Assembly: GCA_947506155.1 (NCBI GenBank)
Contig: CANNNV010000006.1
Location: 1-43,763, forward strand
From: Methylococcaceae bacterium
Lineage (GTDB): Bacteria; Pseudomonadota; Gammaproteobacteria; Methylococcales; Methylomonadaceae
Direction: 5' to 3'
DNA: 43,763 nucleotides
A program made the position numbers and the translations under genes. Within the stretch, counting starts at the first letter, position 1; each line of letters starts with the position of its first letter. Under the pieces are notes generated by a model. It saw only the letters and a list, made by a program, of their open reading frames with translations, ran no database searches and was not told where the DNA came from. Shown here in pieces: positions 18,459 through 28,168 of the stretch.

Positions 18459-19388
18459 TTATAAAGCTTTCCCGTCGGCAATAATAAACAGCCCGTTTTC
18501 ATAACGCAGCAGCAATTGAAAGCTGGTGTTAAAAGCTAGAAGCACAGGAATTACTATGGTCTTAGAATCGTCAAAATATTCCGGCAATTGGTAAGGTTGA
18601 GAGTATTGGCTTAATTGGGGTTGGATCAATTGAAATCGATAATTACCGACATTTTGAAATTGCGCTGAATACACCTGAGCGCCTACTTTTGCCGCCGTCA
18701 ACGTTAGTAATTTGGTGTTGTCATCATAAGTGGCGACATTGGCAATCGGGCGACCGTTCCGCACCGCACGAACCGAGCCGTTATTTAACTTATAGGCAAA
18801 GCTAGGGGCTCCATTTTCAAAATCAACATACCATACAGGGAGCTTGGGATCATCGACATATTCAGTCGCCGACCATGACCAAGCTGCTGTGCTGTTAGGA
18901 AAAAAAGCAGGATCAATTGCTGGGCTGGGCGACCCTTTCGCGCAATTGAATTCGGACTCGGTCAGGCGAACGCCGTTACACCGAACCAGGCTTTTTAGTT
19001 CTTCAATTCCGGCTAAACGCCAGTTTTTAGCGCCGCATAGTCCTTGCTGATTAACATCTTGAATAAACTTATCGGTATCGCAACGCCCCGGGGTTTGGCA
19101 TTTTTCGGAACCGCTCGCAACACCTTGGGCTTCGGCAGGTTTTCCGCTACTAAACCAGCTGTAGGTCCAGTCTTTATCACGTAAGCTTTTGTCGGCAGTT
19201 TTCACTTCCCAGATCAGCTTGCTCTCGCTGTCGTAGGTGCAGGCCCAATCACTAGCTTTGCTGCCTAACTGGGCGCTATCAGGCAATTCCATACCGCTAT
19301 GGGCTATTTTGATAAACTGGGCTTGCGCTAAACTGCTTGTACTGATTAGGAAAGCAGCCAGAATGCGACTGGATAATAAAGAGTACAT
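18459..19388 (-). CDS. Secreted DUF1566 (Lcl-like) domain protein
   Basis: LIWEVKTADKSLRDKDWTYSWF...GAKNWRLAGIEELKSLVRC...FPNSTAAWSWSATEYVDDPKLPVWYVDFENG...VRAVRNG. Confidence 0.75.
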   Translation of the reverse strand: MYSLLSSRILAAFLISTSSLAQAQFIKIAHSGMELPDSAQLGSKASDWACTYDSESKLIWEVKTADKSLRDKDWTYSWFSSGKPAEAQGVASGSEKCQTPGRCDTDKFIQDVNQQGLCGAKNWRLAGIEELKSLVRCNGVRLTESEFNCAKGSPSPAIDPAFFPNSTAAWSWSATEYVDDPKLPVWYVDFENGAPSFAYKLNNGSVRAVRNGRPIANVATYDDNTKLLTLTAAKVGAQVYSAQFQNVGNYRFQLIQPQLSQYSQPYQLPEYFDDSKTIVIPVLLAFNTSFQLLLRYENGLFIIADGKAL

Positions 19389-19443
19389 AAAGTCTCCTAA
19401 GATTAAAAAATAAAGTGGGTGTTGTTTTACTGATTGATTGTGT

Positions 19444-20790
19444 TTACTTAAGCTCTTCGAACTGAGCGAGTTGGAAGGTATAGTTTCCGATATTCTTCAA
19501 GAGCGCCTTAAAGTATTTTCCATTAATCACGACTCTTGGAATGGTCAAGGTTTCCGTGGCTTCATCGTATTGCGCAGGTTGATTATGCTGCTGCCAGCTA
19601 TTCGGTTTGGCGGTTTTTAAAGTCAACAGGCCGTTGGTTTGCAGTTCCAGTTGCACTTGAAAATGTTGCGATTGAAGTTGCACATCCTGGATATTGGCGA
19701 GCTTGTTGGTGTCGTCGTAAACGGCATTTTCGTAACGCATGGGATCATAGGATTGTTTGCCGCGTACGAAGCGTATCAGAAAAGTTGAGTCCTTATTTTC
19801 TACTAAGTCATCATCACCTACGGTAAAGTCTACAGCCCATTTACCCTTAGAATTAAACGAAGATGACCAAAATAGTGAACCCTTATCCATTCCGGGAAAG
19901 ACAGCAGTATTGATTGCTGGATTAAAGGTTGAATATTCTACGATAGAGGCTAATTCGTTAGCTGTGGGTAAACGCCAATCCGTTTGTTCTGCTAAACTAC
20001 TGCTAAGTTTTAAAGCCTGCTCATGGGTGTAAGTGACTGATTGCCCCAAACAGGTCTTGTCATTCCAGACCTGCCCAACTGCACAGCGTTGCCAGGTTAA
20101 GCCTGTTGCTTTATGGGTTATGGTGCCATTGCCATTATCAATAAAAGTCGAAGTATGCGTAAATTGCCCTGAAGCGTCAAGTAGCCGTCCGCTTCGCACG
20201 AGACGAACCTGACTACTCTTAGTGTCCTTGTTGCCTGCGAAGTTGCCCCCATAAAAAAAGTCCACAACCCATGCTCCTATAAGTTCAGAGGCCGGGACTG
20301 AAGAAGACCAAAACAGATGAGAAGACGTGTTAGGAAACGCAGCTGAATGAATGGTAGGATTTAGTTTTTCCCTTTCTACAATGGTTTTAAGCTCTGCAAT
20401 AGTGGGCAAGCGCCAGTCGGACTTTCCTGCAAAATTACTCATTAATGGTTTTGTTTGCTCAAAAGTAAATGTGAATGCATTCCCAGTACAGCTTTTACTG
20501 TTGCCATCCCAGCTTTGCCCCTCCGCGCAACGTTTCCAGGTCAGGCCGGTAATAGCATGGGTGACCGTGCCATCGTCATTATCGCTATATTCCAAAGATA
20601 GTATTGTGGTGGGCGGCGGGGTTATTCCAGGTACGATGGAAATATCGGGCGCATCAAAAAGATTTTTTTTAGCTTCCATCGGCTGAGTGAATTTAGGCGC
20701 CCCTGTAATGGGTGAACTTTCTATGGCATCAATGGAGGTCGCACTCAAAAGCAGAGCAAGCAAACATAGAGTTTGGGTTATTGCCAGCAT
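19444..20790 (-). CDS. Secreted protein with two tandem DUF1566 (Lcl-like) domains
   Basis: Two copies of LTWKRCAEGQSWDG...SDWRLPTIAELKTIVE...FWSSS...VRLVRSG and LTWQRCAVGQVWND...TDWRLPTANELASIVE...FWSSSF...IRFVRG. Confidence 0.8.
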   Translation of the reverse strand: MLAITQTLCLLALLLSATSIDAIESSPITGAPKFTQPMEAKKNLFDAPDISIVPGITPPPTTILSLEYSDNDDGTVTHAITGLTWKRCAEGQSWDGNSKSCTGNAFTFTFEQTKPLMSNFAGKSDWRLPTIAELKTIVEREKLNPTIHSAAFPNTSSHLFWSSSVPASELIGAWVVDFFYGGNFAGNKDTKSSQVRLVRSGRLLDASGQFTHTSTFIDNGNGTITHKATGLTWQRCAVGQVWNDKTCLGQSVTYTHEQALKLSSSLAEQTDWRLPTANELASIVEYSTFNPAINTAVFPGMDKGSLFWSSSFNSKGKWAVDFTVGDDDLVENKDSTFLIRFVRGKQSYDPMRYENAVYDDTNKLANIQDVQLQSQHFQVQLELQTNGLLTLKTAKPNSWQQHNQPAQYDEATETLTIPRVVINGKYFKALLKNIGNYTFQLAQFEELK

Positions 20791-20978
20791 TGACAGCTCC
20801 TAAAATAAGTTGGTAAAAATTAAAGGGCAAGCATGAATAATCAGTTGTATGGGCATCGTTAGAGTTATGCCGGTAACTCTAATGTCCTAAAGCTATGTAC
20901 CTTTAAGTGCTTTTTCTTTGATGTCTGGTCATAATTTTTAGGTGGGCAAAACAATTCACCCACCCTTTAGTTTATTGA

Positions 20979-23900
20979 TTAACGCGGGACAAGATCCGGA
21001 AAAATACACTGTCCGGTCCAAACGGTCTGAAATCTATAGCGAGTGATATCTGGTGATGCCACAATGACATCGACACCGCAAGAGAAAGGTTTACCCCCTG
21101 ATCCTAAGGGAATGCGAGGGATAATATAGGTGCTACTACCTTGCACATTTTCGAGCGTGTGGTTTATGTTATCGGTATCCACCCAATAGAAATGCCATCG
21201 ATAGGTGAGTGTTTCATTGCTTGGATTTTCAACGTTGACTGATACCTCATAAGGTCGAGTCACCGTGGGCTCAGGGGTTGAGCCTCCGCACGCATAGCTA
21301 CTTTCAGGTTTAGTCAGATCAATTGCGGTCCCGCTTGGAATGCGAATCCCGGTTTGACAAACCGCATCAACATCGCGGCCTATTAATCGATCAGGCTCAT
21401 GCAACCAAGCATCGGTAATTTTCGGATAAGGGTTTTCCAATGGCGGATACACTGGTATGGTAAATGTTTGGTTGGTTCTTAAGCCTTCACTGTCGGTAGT
21501 GCTTACCACAAAACTGCGATACACCACTTTGCCATCTGCTGTGTTGCCAAAAGCAACGGTTAATGTACACGAACCGTCAGCACTATAAGGAACGTCTGGC
21601 GCAGTAAAACTCCAGGTGACTCGACTACACATTGCGCCAGGATTTGTTTCGTTAATATCCTTAAGCGCAACTGTTAAGGTGGTGATTTCCTTTTGAAATA
21701 TAGCAGGTGGCGGCAACAGCTCAATTGTGGGTGCAGTGTTAATGACATCAACATTGAAGGTTTGTTGTACGCTTGCATTGCCTACCCGTGCCGTGACCTG
21801 GACACTTCGCGGGCCGGTGGTTGAAAAATAGCCGGTATAACTTGCAACCTCACCAAAAGAAGAGCTGAGCTTTATTTGATCACTCGCAACACTAGAGTTA
21901 ACCTGAATGCTAACGTCATTAATTTTTTTGTTTCTGGGTGGAATAACCTCAAATAATTTTTTGCTAATGCGTAAATCGGCGTTGAGTTGATTGCCCTCGG
22001 TCAATTTTATGGTAAGACTGCCATTACTCCATCTATCACTACGAGCAGTCCCCATCTCTAAAATACTCAGGTTAGAAAAATACTTTTTAATGTATTCTGC
22101 TGAGACGTAATAATAGCCACCGTCGCCCGTATTACCCCAGGAGTTTTTTATCACAAAAAAACCGCCGCTCGCTGGCAACCCCCCTGGAATCTGAAGCGGA
22201 ACACCACCCACGCCTAAATTCGCATTATAACTATTGATAATGGTATTGCTAATAAAGCCCACAATTAACACTTGATGCTGCCCTCTATATCCGGCGTCTG
22301 TGTCATCCGTAACAAAGCCGCGGTCAGGTTGGCTAAAACCAATGCGCACACCAAAGTCTGCCAAAATAGTGTAACCATTTAATAGGTAGGTAGCATATCT
22401 TTCGCCATCAAAAGTTTCGCCGAAAGTCCAAATGGGTACGAGCTTATTGGCGGCCACTCCTGCGCCTTGGAACTTGATGTCTTCATACGCACAAAATTTA
22501 CCTTCAGGAGAGCCTGGAGTAGGAATCGGAATATTAGTACAAGTTAACTCTTCACTTTGATGTGCGGTAGGAGAACAACTACCTGAATAATCAGAACATG
22601 CGTTTTTATATCTGGCTTCATTACTAATTCCCATAGTAAGATCCATTTTAGGGCTGGGGTTGTAGGTCCAAAAATTTTCTTCAGGTAAAACTTCATTTTT
22701 GTTTATCATTCTGTCTATAACATTGGTATAGCCATAGCCATCGCCATACGCAGTCGGATGCCAATTGAGCTTGGCACGCTTAATTAAATATTGTTCAGAT
22801 AAATCATGTAGTGTATCTTTTTGTACTAACTCCCGGCTTTCCAATGCTGCTATGGTTGCAAAGGCCCAGCATGTCCCCCGTGAGCCTTGATTTTTAACAG
22901 GCGTTAAAAAACTTTTTAATGGCCAAGAGAAACGGGCGTAAAGTTCTGTTGGATTCGTTATGCCACTATTATCCTTGCCATTGCCGGGTTTAAGCTTAGG
23001 TAAAATGGTATCAGGAGCAATAGCGCTATCGTCAAATAAGGCTTTGTGTTCACTTAAAATGCTATTGATTTTTCCAAGGGCTTGCTTGATTTCAGTCACC
23101 GACTTACCTTGTAAGGAGGCGACGGTGGGCGCATCATTTTTCAGATTATCCGGCAAGAAATCATAGCTTCGTTGATAGTTGTTCAGGGCATTTTCGGGAC
23201 TTTGCGCGAGTTTCTGAATAATGACGGCTTGGTTGATGCTGTCGCTGAGACTTAGAAGTTGCACTTGCTGACCATTGCTTAGTGTCAACACTGGCTCAAG
23301 GAATGGATTGATCGTTTTACTGGCGGATTCGAGTAACGTTGACAAATAAGGATTGGTCTCCAGGGTTTTGAGTTCCGCCAAATTTTTTTGATAATCTGCT
23401 TCGCGTTCACGTAACTGATCTAGTAATATTTTTGGCCCGGATAGAATCAAACTGCCATTTTTGACGCCTTGAATAAACTCATCACTCGGAACGATCTTTG
23501 CATCCGGGGGAGTGGCTTGACCAAAGCTATTTTCAGGTATAAAGAGCTGGGTGAGACATGCGCCAGTACAAGTATTTGTTGGTTTTTCTTTGGGAATAAC
23601 TGTAAAGTTAAAAGGTTGCGCGTTATAAATTAACAAATCGTTAACTTTGTAGCCGACCCATAATGAAAAATTGCCCGGTAAATCTGTCAGTTGCTCTTGA
23701 ATCTTAACGCTGCTCAACTCATCCAATTTTAGCGTCAATGCCGGTACTAAATGCGCCAAGCTTAGATCCCACGTCTGCCATTCCCCTCGAGTATTTTTCA
23801 TGAAGAACGCATTGTTATACTGCGCGACCAAAAAAAGCGATGCATTTTGTCCGACATCTTCAGCTGCAACCTTGATATCAGCTAACAGATCAAGGTCTTG

Positions 23901-24131
23901 CCAGGATTCCAACGTAGTGCTGAAAGTTTGTCCTGAATCGGGCGTGACGCCAAATGCGAACGATGCTGGAGTAGATAGACCATCGCTTCGGGAGCCAAGA
24001 ATCCACTGTGCTGTTGTGTCCGGAATAGTTGCGGCTGTAGCTTGAGAACTTAATACACCAACGATTACCACAAGCTCAAGCAGCAAAGAAAAATAAAAAA
24101 TTTGTTTTATCTTCAGTATCTTATATTTCAT
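20979..24131 (-). CDS. Large secreted papain-like (C1A) cysteine protease
   Basis: 1050 aa. Catalytic Cys: TPVKNQGSRGTCWAFATIAALES. His: GQHQVLIVGF. Asn: FFVIKNSWGNTGDGGYYYVS. Confidence 0.87.
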   Translation of the reverse strand: MKYKILKIKQIFYFSLLLELVVIVGVLSSQATAATIPDTTAQWILGSRSDGLSTPASFAFGVTPDSGQTFSTTLESWQDLDLLADIKVAAEDVGQNASLFLVAQYNNAFFMKNTRGEWQTWDLSLAHLVPALTLKLDELSSVKIQEQLTDLPGNFSLWVGYKVNDLLIYNAQPFNFTVIPKEKPTNTCTGACLTQLFIPENSFGQATPPDAKIVPSDEFIQGVKNGSLILSGPKILLDQLREREADYQKNLAELKTLETNPYLSTLLESASKTINPFLEPVLTLSNGQQVQLLSLSDSINQAVIIQKLAQSPENALNNYQRSYDFLPDNLKNDAPTVASLQGKSVTEIKQALGKINSILSEHKALFDDSAIAPDTILPKLKPGNGKDNSGITNPTELYARFSWPLKSFLTPVKNQGSRGTCWAFATIAALESRELVQKDTLHDLSEQYLIKRAKLNWHPTAYGDGYGYTNVIDRMINKNEVLPEENFWTYNPSPKMDLTMGISNEARYKNACSDYSGSCSPTAHQSEELTCTNIPIPTPGSPEGKFCAYEDIKFQGAGVAANKLVPIWTFGETFDGERYATYLLNGYTILADFGVRIGFSQPDRGFVTDDTDAGYRGQHQVLIVGFISNTIINSYNANLGVGGVPLQIPGGLPASGGFFVIKNSWGNTGDGGYYYVSAEYIKKYFSNLSILEMGTARSDRWSNGSLTIKLTEGNQLNADLRISKKLFEVIPPRNKKINDVSIQVNSSVASDQIKLSSSFGEVASYTGYFSTTGPRSVQVTARVGNASVQQTFNVDVINTAPTIELLPPPAIFQKEITTLTVALKDINETNPGAMCSRVTWSFTAPDVPYSADGSCTLTVAFGNTADGKVVYRSFVVSTTDSEGLRTNQTFTIPVYPPLENPYPKITDAWLHEPDRLIGRDVDAVCQTGIRIPSGTAIDLTKPESSYACGGSTPEPTVTRPYEVSVNVENPSNETLTYRWHFYWVDTDNINHTLENVQGSSTYIIPRIPLGSGGKPFSCGVDVIVASPDITRYRFQTVWTGQCIFPDLVPR

Positions 24132-24872
24132 GATTATTGATTCCTTAGTTTATACGAACTGCTTTGTTTTTTGTCAGAGCCCTCTGTTGATGGTTCTGAC
24201 CCTGGGTAAAGTGACTTTTAACTGCATCCAACACTAGGCACGGATAAACCTTCTAAACCTGCCTGAGTAAATTCCCCTGAATGAAAGATTCGAAGAAGAT
24301 ATTAGCTATGCACTTGCCTTTGGCCGCGTCAAGTTGGTCCGACCGACCAAAGTAAGAACCATAAAATCAGCTATTGCCTAACATCCACAGAAGCTAAAGA
24401 TAATAAGATTATTTTTATGAGGATTTTTGGCTTATTCAATAATGTTATTTTGAAAAATAGACCATAATAATACCATATCAAAATAAGATAAGAATTGGCT
24501 GAGACACATTTTTTGCGAATTAATGCATCAACAGTATAATTTTATCGGGTACTTATGAGGAGTTTTGTGAGGTATGGCTTTTTCGAGTAAGCTCAAGCGG
24601 AACTTGTTGAATTATGAAGCGTAGACACGAAATGAAAGTCGGAGCAAGCGTATGCCCGGTTATGATTGGTAACCATATTTTCTTACAGTCACTCACTTAA
24701 TTGTTGTTATCTCATTGAATAGTATAAAACTTATCGTCGACTGATAATGTCAAGTGAATTAGGGCTAGTTTTAATTGTGTGAACTATTTCACACTATTGA
24801 GCTTTAGATTATGGTATTTTTATGGCATTCTTATTCAGAATACCAAACCTAAATTACCACAGGAGATTAGTT

Positions 24873-27029
24873 ATGAAACCAATATTTTATCGAGGTCTTG
24901 CGTTGCTATTAGCAGGCATTTATCTCGCAGGCTCATTGGCTTTTGCCAACAATGCTTGTGAAAATCGAACGATTAGTGTGGCAGATGCTCAGACGTTTCA
25001 GCTTTCTTTAAAGCAAGTTTTAGTGGCTGATAAATTCTACGATGCTGAAGCAGAGCTTGTCAGTGCCGCGCCCAATGGACAATTTTCCTGGAAAATAACC
25101 AAAGTAACGCCGAGTGAAAACCTGCCCGCCGATTGTCAGGCATTAGGGAGCTTGGTGAACGACAAATTGGCTTTGCCTAAAGTTTTTATTTCAGATAATT
25201 CAGCTGGATATTCGGCAAATTTTGATCTGGTAGTGAGTAACGGAGCCTTTTACTTTTCCTTGAAGGAGATTAAGCCAATTGAAATCCTTCAAAATTCTGA
25301 CGGTAATATCGGTCAAATTGGTCAATCACTGACTGGGGTCGGTAGTTCATTTTGGACCGGAATTGCAATTCCGGTATGTTGGGATACTTGGAACGCAGGG
25401 GATACTCAAGCCCGGCAATGGGTCCAAACAGCAGTGAGCTCGACATGGGAAAAATATTCAGCGGTGCGTTTTTACGGTTGGGGACAATGTAACGGCTTTA
25501 CTGATGCGAATCAGGCAATACGCATCCGGGTTGCCGATGAAAATCCACGCGTGACTAAGCTCGGTAAAGAATTGAGGGGTGTTTCAGGCGGGATGATTCT
25601 TAATTTTACTTATGCGGTGTGGACGGGCGCAACTGATGGCATGGAATTATGCGCTGATGGCGGGCGCATTCCTGATGGCTTCTGGGGGAGTGGCACCTCG
25701 ACGCATCGGGAGTTTTGCTCCAAAGCGATTGCCGTGCATGAATTTGGTCACGCTTTAGGCTTTACTCATGAAGATCACCGTAGTGATCGTTTTGGTTGCG
25801 ATGAACCTCATACCGCTCAGGGGACTAAGGGTGATTATCTGATTACCGCTTATGATCTCGATTCCGTCATGAATTATTGCAACCCGAATTGGAATGGAAA
25901 TGGCCAACTTAGCTTTTCTGACCGCTGGGGCGTAATGTCTATTTATGGGGGCTGGTCGCCTGATTTTGCAATTACCCCCAATAACGCCGCCGCTACCAAA
26001 ACGTCCTTGGCAATTGCAAGCCGCGACTCTGGAGATTTAAATTTATTTTATCAAGGGTCTGATCGAGCGATTGCTACGGCCTGGAGCAATAGTAACGTTG
26101 GCAATGGTGCTTGGCAACCGCCTTCCGCTATTACGGCTTCTGGTGCTGCTCGTGCCGAAACTTCAATTGCGGCAGTACCTAGAAATGAGCAACTCCATGT
26201 GTTTTATATCGGATCGGATGGCGCGCTTGCTTCAACGTGGACTAACGGTGGGCCTTGGGCAACGCCTTTTCCAATCACGCCGCCGGGGGCAGCTCGAGCC
26301 GATTCACCTTTGGTGGCAGTTGTGCGAGGCGATCAGTTGCATGTTTTTTACATCGGTCCGGATGGCGCGTTAGCTACCACCTGGGCAGCGCCTAATGTCA
26401 ATAATGGTAACTGGAACAGTCCTTTTCCAATTAATGCACCTGGTTCGGCAATGCCCGGTTCTAAGCTCGATGCATTAGTGCGGGGAACGCAGTTGCATGT
26501 ATTCTTTGAAGGCAACGATCAGGCACTTGCTACGCTATGGGCGGCTTCCGACTTTGATAACGGTCGCTGGCAGGCAAGTTTTCCTGTAACACCACCTCGG
26601 GCGGCGATTGCAAGTTCGGCCTTGGATGCTGTCGTACATAACGGAGATTTGCATTTGTTTTATCAAGGCGCTGATGGTGCATTGGCGAGTACGTGGGCCC
26701 CTGCAGGCGGCAATTGGCAGGCACCATTCCCGATAACGCCGCCGGGTGCTGGTCGTCTGCATACTTCGATTGCAGCCATCGCTAGAAGTACTAATAAACT
26801 TGACGTGCATTTCATAGGACCGGATGGCGCCGTCGCTACCGTTTGGTCTAACGGACTTATTGACCAAGGTAAATGGCAAACCCCATTCCCAGTGACACCG
26901 CCCGCTTATGCGCGCAATAACTCGGAATTAGTTGCAACATCACGCTTTGGATCTACTATGGATGTTTTTTACACTGGGCAACTAGGTGAGCAAAAAACGC
27001 TATGGGCTAATGATCCAAAATCAAATTAA
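24873..27029 (+). CDS. Secreted metzincin-type zinc metalloprotease with C-terminal seven-repeat beta-propeller/lectin-like region
   Basis: ATG at 24873 preceded by aggag; signal peptide. HEFGHALGFTHE zinc site and SVMNYC Met-turn. Seven ~50-aa repeats FPITPPGAAR...LHVFYIGxDGALATTW from about 25965. Confidence 0.87.
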   Translation: MKPIFYRGLALLLAGIYLAGSLAFANNACENRTISVADAQTFQLSLKQVLVADKFYDAEAELVSAAPNGQFSWKITKVTPSENLPADCQALGSLVNDKLALPKVFISDNSAGYSANFDLVVSNGAFYFSLKEIKPIEILQNSDGNIGQIGQSLTGVGSSFWTGIAIPVCWDTWNAGDTQARQWVQTAVSSTWEKYSAVRFYGWGQCNGFTDANQAIRIRVADENPRVTKLGKELRGVSGGMILNFTYAVWTGATDGMELCADGGRIPDGFWGSGTSTHREFCSKAIAVHEFGHALGFTHEDHRSDRFGCDEPHTAQGTKGDYLITAYDLDSVMNYCNPNWNGNGQLSFSDRWGVMSIYGGWSPDFAITPNNAAATKTSLAIASRDSGDLNLFYQGSDRAIATAWSNSNVGNGAWQPPSAITASGAARAETSIAAVPRNEQLHVFYIGSDGALASTWTNGGPWATPFPITPPGAARADSPLVAVVRGDQLHVFYIGPDGALATTWAAPNVNNGNWNSPFPINAPGSAMPGSKLDALVRGTQLHVFFEGNDQALATLWAASDFDNGRWQASFPVTPPRAAIASSALDAVVHNGDLHLFYQGADGALASTWAPAGGNWQAPFPITPPGAGRLHTSIAAIARSTNKLDVHFIGPDGAVATVWSNGLIDQGKWQTPFPVTPPAYARNNSELVATSRFGSTMDVFYTGQLGEQKTLWANDPKSN
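25965..27029 (+). repeat. Seven tandem ~50-aa coding repeats (predicted seven-bladed propeller)
   Basis: Repeat starts: FAITPNNAAA, SAITASGAAR, FPITPPGAAR, FPINAPGSAM, FPVTPPRAAI, FPITPPGAGR, FPVTPPAYAR. Confidence 0.8.
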
Positions 27030-27352
27030 GGGTATTTGTGGTTCGCCCCTAATCATTGCAATGATTAGGGGTTCTCGGTTGGTTAAGATTGGTATGCCTA
27101 TTCAGGATTCTGTAGTAAATAGCTTTACTTTTTTGTTTCTTAAGGCTGACTTTTCCCAGACGGGGAAGTAAAGGCGTGAATGTGGAGATGATTTTCAACA
27201 AGAGCCTAACAGATCAATTATTCATTATCCACGTTATGACTGATAAGAAATATTTTTAGGTTAAATTTAGACATAGTGGATATTTTCAATTTCAACTCAA
27301 ACAAATCCAGGAAAATTAAGGAAAATGTGGGTACTATAATCATTTTTTCCTT

Positions 27353-28168
27353 ATGGTAATTAAGAATATTTTGACTGATTACAATACAATACATAATGAG
27401 AACCAGCCACCTAATGAACCGTTAACTGACTTTGTGAGTCGACTTAAGTTGAACGAACAAGCCTCTGAACCGGTTTACTTGCAATTAATGCGGCAACTTA
27501 ATACCCTGATTGAAAATGGTGAGCTTTCCCCCGGTTATAGTCTGCCGTCCGAGCGTATGCTCGCCGAAGCATTGCAAATCAGTCGGACGACCGTAAAACG
27601 TTGCTATGACGAATTGCGCAATATCCAACTTTTAAGTACTCATGGTCGCGCGGGGACGATGGTACAAGCGCCACCTCGGGTCAATCCGACCATGGGCAGG
27701 CTCAAAGGTTTTACTGAGGAAATGCGAGAACAAGGCAAAACTGCCTCAACGCGAGTGCTTGAGTATGATATTCGTAGCGAGAGAACCATTGCCTGCATTT
27801 TTAAACGCCCATCGGCTGCGACTTTTTTGCGTTTGGTCCGGGTGCGGATGGCCGATAACGTGCCAATGACCCGCGAGGTTGCTTGGTATGATTTAACTGC
27901 CGCGCCTGATTTGGAAAATTGGGACACAAATGGGTCGATTTATGCGTTTATCGAGTCCAAATGCCATATAAAACTCTCTTATGCCGACCAAACCATTGAA
28001 GCCATTTTAAGCTCACCGGAGGAATCGAAGGTATTTGGATTTGAAACCCCGGAGCCGTGCCTTTTACTTAAACGTCACACCTATTCAAGCACCGGTCAGC
28101 TTATCGAATACGTCGAGGGCACGTTTCGGGGGGATGCATATGTCTACAAACTTAAGCTTGAGACCTAA
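27353..28168 (+). CDS. GntR-family transcriptional regulator (HutC/UTRA subfamily)
   Basis: EPVYLQLMRQLNTLIENGELSPGYSLPSERMLAEALQISRTTVKRCYDELRNIQLLSTHGRAGTMV plus a UTRA-like C-terminal domain. Confidence 0.9.
   Translation: MVIKNILTDYNTIHNENQPPNEPLTDFVSRLKLNEQASEPVYLQLMRQLNTLIENGELSPGYSLPSERMLAEALQISRTTVKRCYDELRNIQLLSTHGRAGTMVQAPPRVNPTMGRLKGFTEEMREQGKTASTRVLEYDIRSERTIACIFKRPSAATFLRLVRVRMADNVPMTREVAWYDLTAAPDLENWDTNGSIYAFIESKCHIKLSYADQTIEAILSSPEESKVFGFETPEPCLLLKRHTYSSTGQLIEYVEGTFRGDAYVYKLKLET

Noticed and set aside
24779-24961. 60-aa ORF overlapping the metalloprotease start
   Set aside because: Out of frame with the signal peptide of the supported CDS; no motif.
26530-26879. Antisense ORFs in the propeller repeats
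   Set aside because: Expected from the periodic repeat composition; no independent evidence.
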